This document shows positions 59,156 to 64,000 of a stretch of DNA of 64,000 nucleotides, piece after piece (position 1 is the first letter of the stretch; each line of letters starts with the position of its first letter). Where the stretch lies: positions 1 through 64,000 of the forward strand of contig NZ_QEKI01000018.1 of NCBI RefSeq assembly GCF_003096355.1, written 5' to 3'. The position numbers and the translations under genes were made by a program. A model generated the notes under the pieces. It was given only the letters and a program-made list of their open reading frames with translations. It did no database searches and had not been told where the DNA came from. This DNA comes from Pontibacter virosus. GTDB lineage: Bacteria > Bacteroidota > Bacteroidia > Cytophagales > Hymenobacteraceae.

Positions 59156-60433
59156 TTAATGCTGGGAGTCAACCTCCTGCTTTTCCAGATCAAACAGATC
59201 ATTGAGCAGATCAATCAGCGTTTCGGCTTCGCCACGCTTGCAGGCTGCCTTCAGTTGCAGCACAGGCAGCTTAATCACTTTCTGCATCATCGACTTGGTA
59301 ATACTGTCCACAAGCTTGGCTTCTTTCGGACCGAGCTTCTTCATATAGCGCGCCAACTCTTCCTGACGGATCGTCTCCAGTGCGTTTTTCAGCTTATTGA
59401 TAGTAGGCGATACCATCATCTCTTTCGACCAGTCGTTGAACTGCTCAATCGACTCTTCGATGATAGTGCGTACCTGTGGTACAGAGTTGATGCGCTGCTG
59501 GAGCGCCGCCGATGCTTTGTTCTGTATCGTATCGATGTTGTAAACCAACACGCCCGGCACGGCTTCCACTTCGGCTTCCACGCTGCGCGGTACAGACAGG
59601 TCTATAAAGAACTTAAACGTAAGCACGTTCAAGCGTTGAATCATTTCTTTGGTGAAGAAAGGGGTTTCGCGCGCCACTGACGAGATGATCACATCGGCAT
59701 ATTTCAAGCCCTGCACGATCTCTTCGAAAGGAAGCACCGCCATACCGCACTCGTCAGCCAGGGCCTGCGCTTTCGCCAAAGTACGGTTTGTGATAGTCAC
59801 GTGCTGGTAGCCTTTGTCTTTGAGGTGACGGCACACATCAGCACCGATCTCGCCAACTCCCACCACCAGTATCTTGGGTTCAGCCACTACATCGGCAGTC
59901 AGCTCCTCGATCAACTCAATGGCGGCATAAGAAGTGGAGGCGGCACCGTCGCGGAAGGCAGTTTCCTGCACAACGCGCTTATTGGTGAAGAAAATGGTGT
60001 GCATCAGGCGGTGCAGAAACGGACCGGCAGTTTCGTTGTCCGCTGCCCACTGGTACGACTGTTTCACCTGGTTCGTGATCTGCATATCGCCCACCACCTG
60101 CGACTCCAGTCCCATGCTTACCTCAAATAAATGCTGTACAGCATCGTTGTGTTCGTTGAGGATTGTAAAATAGTCGAGGTACTGGGTGATGTTGTCGATG
60201 CCCTTGGTGATGCCGAGCAGCTTCACAATTTCGGTGCTATAGTCCACATCGGAGTTATAGTACACTTCGGTGCGGTTGCAGGTGGAGAGCACCAGAATGT
60301 CAGAAGCCTGAATAAAGCTCTTCAGCGTCTGAATAAATTGCCTGCACGAGTTCTCATCTAAGGCAATCAGTTCCCTGATATCCAGCGGTGCTTTCTTGTA
60401 CGACAGGCTGATTGCTTTAAAGTTCTGAAGCAT
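59156..60433 (-). CDS. hemA: Glutamyl-tRNA reductase
   Basis: A 425-residue GluTR that reduces glutamyl-tRNA(Glu) to glutamate-1-semialdehyde, the first committed step of haem synthesis. The catalytic cysteine is C52 in LSTCNRTEVY. The NADPH-binding loop is VVGVGEIGADVC, and the SYAAIELIEEL region precedes it. The C-terminal helical dimerisation domain runs to the end. The promoter is minus-strand TAATTTTG at 60459-60466. It is divergent from the sensor kinase. Confidence 0.96.
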   Translation of the reverse strand: MLQNFKAISLSYKKAPLDIRELIALDENSCRQFIQTLKSFIQASDILVLSTCNRTEVYYNSDVDYSTEIVKLLGITKGIDNITQYLDYFTILNEHNDAVQHLFEVSMGLESQVVGDMQITNQVKQSYQWAADNETAGPFLHRLMHTIFFTNKRVVQETAFRDGAASTSYAAIELIEELTADVVAEPKILVVGVGEIGADVCRHLKDKGYQHVTITNRTLAKAQALADECGMAVLPFEEIVQGLKYADVIISSVARETPFFTKEMIQRLNVLTFKFFIDLSVPRSVEAEVEAVPGVLVYNIDTIQNKASAALQQRINSVPQVRTIIEESIEQFNDWSKEMMVSPTINKLKNALETIRQEELARYMKKLGPKEAKLVDSITKSMMQKVIKLPVLQLKAACKRGEAETLIDLLNDLFDLEKQEVDSQH

Positions 60434-60458
60434 AACTTACGTTCGGAATACTAAAGTG

Positions 60459-60466
60459 CAAAATTA
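60459..60466 (-). promoter_or_regulatory. Candidate -7 element for hemA
   Basis: On the minus strand TAATTTTG matches TAnnTTTG, about 26 bases before the hemA ATG. The same TAATTTTGCA core is seen at three other promoters in this window. Confidence 0.5.
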
Positions 60467-60547
60467 CTGCTTTGCTTATTAAAAAGAAACTTACTTGCCC
60501 TTATTAATTAATTTATACTAATTTCAAATAATTTTCGCGCCTACCGC

Positions 60548-61723
60548 ATGATTCCCATTTACGCCCAGAAAAACAGAATAAAGTTTCTTGTCGTTATCGT
60601 CGCGCTCATTATTGGGGCGGTTACCATTACGTACACTAACGTATTGGTGAGTAAATTGTCTGAAAGAGAGCAAGAATTGGTGCAGCTTTACGCCAAAGGT
60701 CTTCGCTACATGATCAACGCGCCCAGCGACGACAACATCGTTTTTATTGAGGAAGAGATCCTTTCCTCTAACCACACCATACCGGTTATCCTGACAGACG
60801 AGTACGAGAACATTCTCGATTTTAAGAACATCAACCTGCCTGAAAACATTTCGGAGGAGCGCAAAAATGAGCTGTTGCAGCGGGAGATTGCGCGCATGAA
60901 GGCGCAGCACGCTCCTATTGTGGTGCCCTGGGCAGAGGGCTCGGAGAACTACGTGTTTTACAAAGACTCGGCTTTGCTTTCGCAGTTGCGCTACTACCCC
61001 TATGTGCAGCTCATGGTTATTTTTTGCTTTGCCCTGATGGCGTATTTTGCTTTCAGTTACTCCCGCAAGGCGGAGCAAAACAGGGTATGGGTAGGACTGG
61101 CAAAGGAAACCGCACACCAGCTAGGCACACCGCTCTCTTCCCTGATGGCCTGGTACGAATACATGAAGTCCAGCCCGAAATTTGAAAACGAGCCCATCAC
61201 GGCTGAGCTCTGGAAGGATATCCGCCGCCTGGAGATCATTACGGAGCGCTTTTCCAATATAGGTTCGGTGCCGCTGCTGCGTGACGAAAACATATTGCAG
61301 GTAACCGAAAATGCGATCGGCTACCTTCAGAACCGCATCTCAAGCAAGGTGGACTTTAGCGTAGGATCAAGTTTTGCACCCGAAATCACAGCGAAGGTAA
61401 ACGTACCGCTCTTCGACTGGGTGATTGAGAACATCTGCAAAAATGCGGTGGATGCCATGGAAGGCCGCGGCAGCATCAAGCTACAACTCTCACTACTGGG
61501 CAAAAGCCAGATCGCCCTCGACATCAGCGATACCGGCAAAGGTATACCTAAGAGCAAGATGGACTCTGTGTTCCTACCGGGCTTTACCACCAAAAAGAGG
61601 GGCTGGGGCCTCGGCCTAGCCTTGGCCAAGCGCATCATCGACAACTACCACGCAGGCAGGCTGTATGTTAAGTCCTCCGAAGTTGGCAAAGGCACTACTT
61701 TCCGGATCGTGCTGAACAGGTGA
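60548..61723 (+). CDS. Sensor histidine kinase
   Basis: A 391-residue membrane kinase. Two membrane segments (about 11-31 and 152-172) flank a 120-residue periplasmic sensor region. The phosphorylated His190 is in AKETAHQLGTPLSSL. The HATPase domain has the N box ENICKNAVDAM, the G1 box DTGKGIP and GWGLGLALAKRII. No response regulator gene adjoins it, so it is an orphan kinase here. It is divergent from hemA. Confidence 0.94.
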   Translation: MIPIYAQKNRIKFLVVIVALIIGAVTITYTNVLVSKLSEREQELVQLYAKGLRYMINAPSDDNIVFIEEEILSSNHTIPVILTDEYENILDFKNINLPENISEERKNELLQREIARMKAQHAPIVVPWAEGSENYVFYKDSALLSQLRYYPYVQLMVIFCFALMAYFAFSYSRKAEQNRVWVGLAKETAHQLGTPLSSLMAWYEYMKSSPKFENEPITAELWKDIRRLEIITERFSNIGSVPLLRDENILQVTENAIGYLQNRISSKVDFSVGSSFAPEITAKVNVPLFDWVIENICKNAVDAMEGRGSIKLQLSLLGKSQIALDISDTGKGIPKSKMDSVFLPGFTTKKRGWGLGLALAKRIIDNYHAGRLYVKSSEVGKGTTFRIVLNR

Positions 61724-61914
61724 TTTTAAGTTTGAGAGTTAGTTGGAAAGTGGTAAGAATAAATGGAGTAATGTAATTCCATAACGTCGTTGCTGGGTAT
61801 AGCAGTATGGACAGGTCGCTACCTGCCTGCTTTTTTGCAGGTATAGCCCGCATCACAGGTATAGTTTTTTAAGCAAACAGAGTAACAATCACAGACAAGC
61901 CTTTTCACGAAGCA

Positions 61915-62850
61915 ATGGTAGCAGTAGTCAGGTATAGCAGTGGGCATAAGTCAGGGTGGGATGCTTTTGTAAAGGCCTCCAAGAACGGCACATTCCTGTT
62001 TCTGCGAGACTACATGGAGTACCATGCCGACCGCTTCAAAGACCACTCATTGTTGTTCTACTATAAAGATAAACTGGTAGCTGTTCTCCCGGCTAGTACC
62101 TCAAACAAGGAGTTGCACTCGCATGCAGGTCTAAGCTATGGAGGGATGGTGAGCGGTAAGAAAATGAAAAGCCAACTTATGCTACAGGTGTTCGAAGCTT
62201 TGGTCAGGTATAGCCGGGAGCAGCATTTTAGTGCTCTCTATTATAAAGCCATTCCGCACATTTACCACCAATTGCCAGCTGAGGAAGACCTGTATGCCTT
62301 ATTTAGGTATGGAGCCATTTTATACCGCCGGGACGTAAACTCTGTGATCGACCTAGGCAACAGATTGCCATATAATCAATTACGTAAAAGAAAAATTAAT
62401 AAAGCGGCTAGTTATACATTGGAGATACGTGAAAGCCAAGACTACGGAACTTATATGCAGATGGCAAGCCAATTATTAGGTGAAAAGTACCAACTCAATC
62501 CTATCCACACAGCAGAAGAGCTAATACGGCTATCTAATAGTTTCCCTGAAAATATTAAGCTTAAAGCTATCTATGAAGGTGAAGAAATGGTAGCTGGCTT
62601 GGTAATTTATGAAACAGCTACTGTTGCTCATAGTCAATATATTTGCTCTAACGCTCGTGGTCAGAAGTTAGCAGCGTTGGATTGCCTGACAGATTATCTC
62701 ATAAACAAGGTATACCCACACAAAAAGTATTTCAGCTTCGGTGTTTCTACAGAGCAGCAGGGGCTATACCTGAACGAGGGCTTGGCAAGTTATAAGGAGA
62801 GCTACGGCGCCCGCACGGTAGTGCATGATTTTTACAGACTAGACTTCTGA
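61915..62850 (+). CDS. FemAB/GNAT-like acyltransferase
   Basis: A 311-residue protein with a FemAB-type GNAT fold: NGTFLFLRDYMEYHADRFKDHSLLFYY near the start, VLPASTSNKELHSHAGLSYGGMV, and a second half with VAGLVIYETATVAHSQYICSNARGQKLAALDCL and the final YKESYGARTVVHDFYRLDF. Relatives add amino-acid or acyl groups to cell-wall or capsule precursors. The middle (about 62,350-62,700) is noticeably AT-rich compared with both ends. No pathway genes adjoin it. Confidence 0.82.
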   Translation: MVAVVRYSSGHKSGWDAFVKASKNGTFLFLRDYMEYHADRFKDHSLLFYYKDKLVAVLPASTSNKELHSHAGLSYGGMVSGKKMKSQLMLQVFEALVRYSREQHFSALYYKAIPHIYHQLPAEEDLYALFRYGAILYRRDVNSVIDLGNRLPYNQLRKRKINKAASYTLEIRESQDYGTYMQMASQLLGEKYQLNPIHTAEELIRLSNSFPENIKLKAIYEGEEMVAGLVIYETATVAHSQYICSNARGQKLAALDCLTDYLINKVYPHKKYFSFGVSTEQQGLYLNEGLASYKESYGARTVVHDFYRLDF

Positions 62851-62867
62851 TCAAAAGCCTGATCAGT

Positions 62868-63320
62868 TTATTCCTGGTCGAGCTGCCTGCCCTCAACTTT
62901 GGCCTGTTCATCCAGCTTGGTGCCAGCCCCTATACCTATAACCAATCTCAATCGGCAAGCCCAAGCCAAAAAGGTGAAATCCTTCAGCATCATGGCGAAT
63001 ACGACTCCGAAATTAAGTCTAGGCGCTGTCATGCCAAGTGCCATCTATAGTTTCTGATGATGCTTCTGAGGCAAGAAGTTTAATTGCTCTTCCGCTAGCC
63101 TAAGGATAGAACTTCGGGTTTCTTTCAATTTGGCAGCATAGTGCGGAGCAGGAATGTCCTAGCTGTTGAGCATCTCCAGTTGCTGCGTTATGGAAACAGC
63201 TATACCTTCCGGAATGGCTTTGCTGTTTAACGAATCAATCAAGTGTTGCATGCGATCAAATTCCCTTGACAGTTTCTCAGACAGTGCTATATCCTCTCTG
63301 AGTTGCAGCTCTGGGATCAT
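62868..63320 (-). pseudogene. Decayed open frame with two in-frame amber codons
   Basis: A 150-codon frame from an ATG at 63320 to a TAA at 62868-62870 is broken only by TAG at 63159-63161 (codon 54) and TAG at 63045-63047 (codon 92). The first 53 codons read as a helical segment (LREDIALSEKLSREFDRMQH). Near the end, a different frame gives another coding-like piece (GFHLFGLGLPIEIGYRYRG), so a frameshift is also likely. The parent gene is not recognised. Read-through is conceivable but decay is the simpler view. Confidence 0.5.
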
Positions 63321-63341
63321 CAATGCTTCGGTTAGGCAAAC

Positions 63342-64000
63342 TTAGCTCGCGACTTCAGCCAGTACGGGTCCCTGTTCGTTTTTCTTGCCTAGCAGCTTGA
63401 TAATGCCCCACAAAATGACAGCTCCAATAAGGTATACAAGTAACCAGTGTACACCCCAGCTGGAGAGAGAGGTACAAACCAGGTTGGCTACCAGCGCCAC
63501 CGTAATGGCATAGGGCAGCTGCGTCTTTACGTGGTCGATGTGGTTGCAGCCCGAGGCCAGGGAACTGAGAATGGTGGTGTCGGAGATAGGGGAGCAGTGA
63601 TCACCAAAAACGGCGCCAGCCAGTACTACCGAGATCACATTGTACATAATAGGCATCGTTTCCTCTACGCTCATGCCGTGCTGCTGACTCACATACCAGG
63701 TAGCAGGCAGCATCAAAGGGTACAGAATGGCCATGGTGCCCCAGCTCGATCCGGTTGAAAAGGCAATGATGGCAGCCAGGAAAAACGTGATCTCAGGTAA
63801 CCAGCGCGGCGAGACGTTGCCAGAGAAGAGTGAGGTGAGGTACTCGGCAGTGTACAGCTCTTTCGTAACCTGCGCTAGCGACCAGGCCAACACCAAAATC
63901 AGCATGGCCGGCAGCATCGTCTTAAATCCCGTCACCAGCGACTCCATGGTTTCATACAGGCTCATGATGCGCTGGCTTACCGTAAGGGCAGCGGCCACAA
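63342..64000 (-). CDS. Na+/H+ antiporter NhaC family (partial)
   Basis: The C-terminal 219 or so residues of an NhaC-type antiporter; the frame is still open at the right edge, so the N-terminal part lies outside. Several membrane segments are present, with the family signatures IIAFSTGSSWGTMAILYPLMLP and VLAGAVFGDHCSPISDTTILSSLASGCNHIDHVKTQLPYA. It would exchange sodium for protons at the inner membrane. Its stop codon is 21 bases from the start of the decayed frame. Confidence 0.92.
   Translation of the reverse strand, partial: VAAALTVSQRIMSLYETMESLVTGFKTMLPAMLILVLAWSLAQVTKELYTAEYLTSLFSGNVSPRWLPEITFFLAAIIAFSTGSSWGTMAILYPLMLPATWYVSQQHGMSVEETMPIMYNVISVVLAGAVFGDHCSPISDTTILSSLASGCNHIDHVKTQLPYAITVALVANLVCTSLSSWGVHWLLVYLIGAVILWGIIKLLGKKNEQGPVLAEVAS

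Overview
The window looks like chromosomal DNA of a Bacteroidota bacterium, most likely Cytophagales/Hymenobacteraceae (Pontibacter-like); that genus-level placement is an inference. The support is a set of family-typical genes: a SusC/SusD pair, proteins of the DUF4270, DUF4293, DUF4476 and DUF1573 families, a long NusB, a PorE-like OmpA lipoprotein and bacterial geranylgeranylglyceryl phosphate synthase. Promoters are of the TAnnTTTG type and start codons lack clear Shine-Dalgarno sequences. The hexamer GGTATA/TATACC recurs in genes and spacers on both strands.

Layout. 1-10.3 kb: an AT-rich kinase, ridA, a 3-hydroxyacyl-CoA dehydrogenase C-terminal-domain protein, glmS, a DUF4270 lipoprotein, a GT5-like protein without its second domain, then panC, panD, a flippase-like membrane protein, rfaE2 and a membrane zinc protease. 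10.4-16.5 kb: acyl-CoA dehydrogenase, AraC regulator, GGGP synthase, a small envelope operon, a DnaJ-TPR protein, a TlpA-like thioredoxin with a 36-residue membrane protein, and tRNA-Phe. 16.6-23 kb: a two-gene membrane Fe-S oxidoreductase, a PorE-like lipoprotein and two tandem beta-barrels. 23-27.5 kb: purM, three tandem paralogous barrels and a DUF4476 protein.

27.6-34.7 kb holds an AraC regulator divergent from a SusC-like receptor, a SusD-like lipoprotein and a PepSY membrane protein; this is probably an iron-siderophore uptake locus. 34.7-40.3 kb: a palindromic repeat, DUF4293, thiolase, a His/Cys-rich secreted protein, truA, a Cys/Met-metabolism PLP enzyme, and a non-coding repeat island of about 0.9 kb. 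40.3-45.8 kb: two ABC exporter half-transporters whose nucleotide-binding motifs suggest a heterodimer, with a GyrI-like protein, a TetR regulator and an XRE regulator between them.

46-57.6 kb is mostly core metabolism and information processing: leucine dehydrogenase; nusB, a YtxH protein, isocitrate dehydrogenase, DUF1573, yajC, YbbR and coaE in one direction; tRNA-Val; AsmA; and a glutamate dehydrogenase-family enzyme. 58-64 kb: an ArsR regulator, a small lipoprotein, hemA divergent from a sensor kinase, a FemAB/GNAT-like protein, a decayed gene region, and the C-terminal part of an NhaC antiporter cut by the window edge.

No CRISPR array, rRNA, insertion sequence or defence island was seen. 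The best leads are the GGTATA motif, the repeat island, the split Fe-S oxidoreductase, the SusCD-PepSY locus and the pseudogene with in-frame amber codons. None of these amounts to a proven new system.
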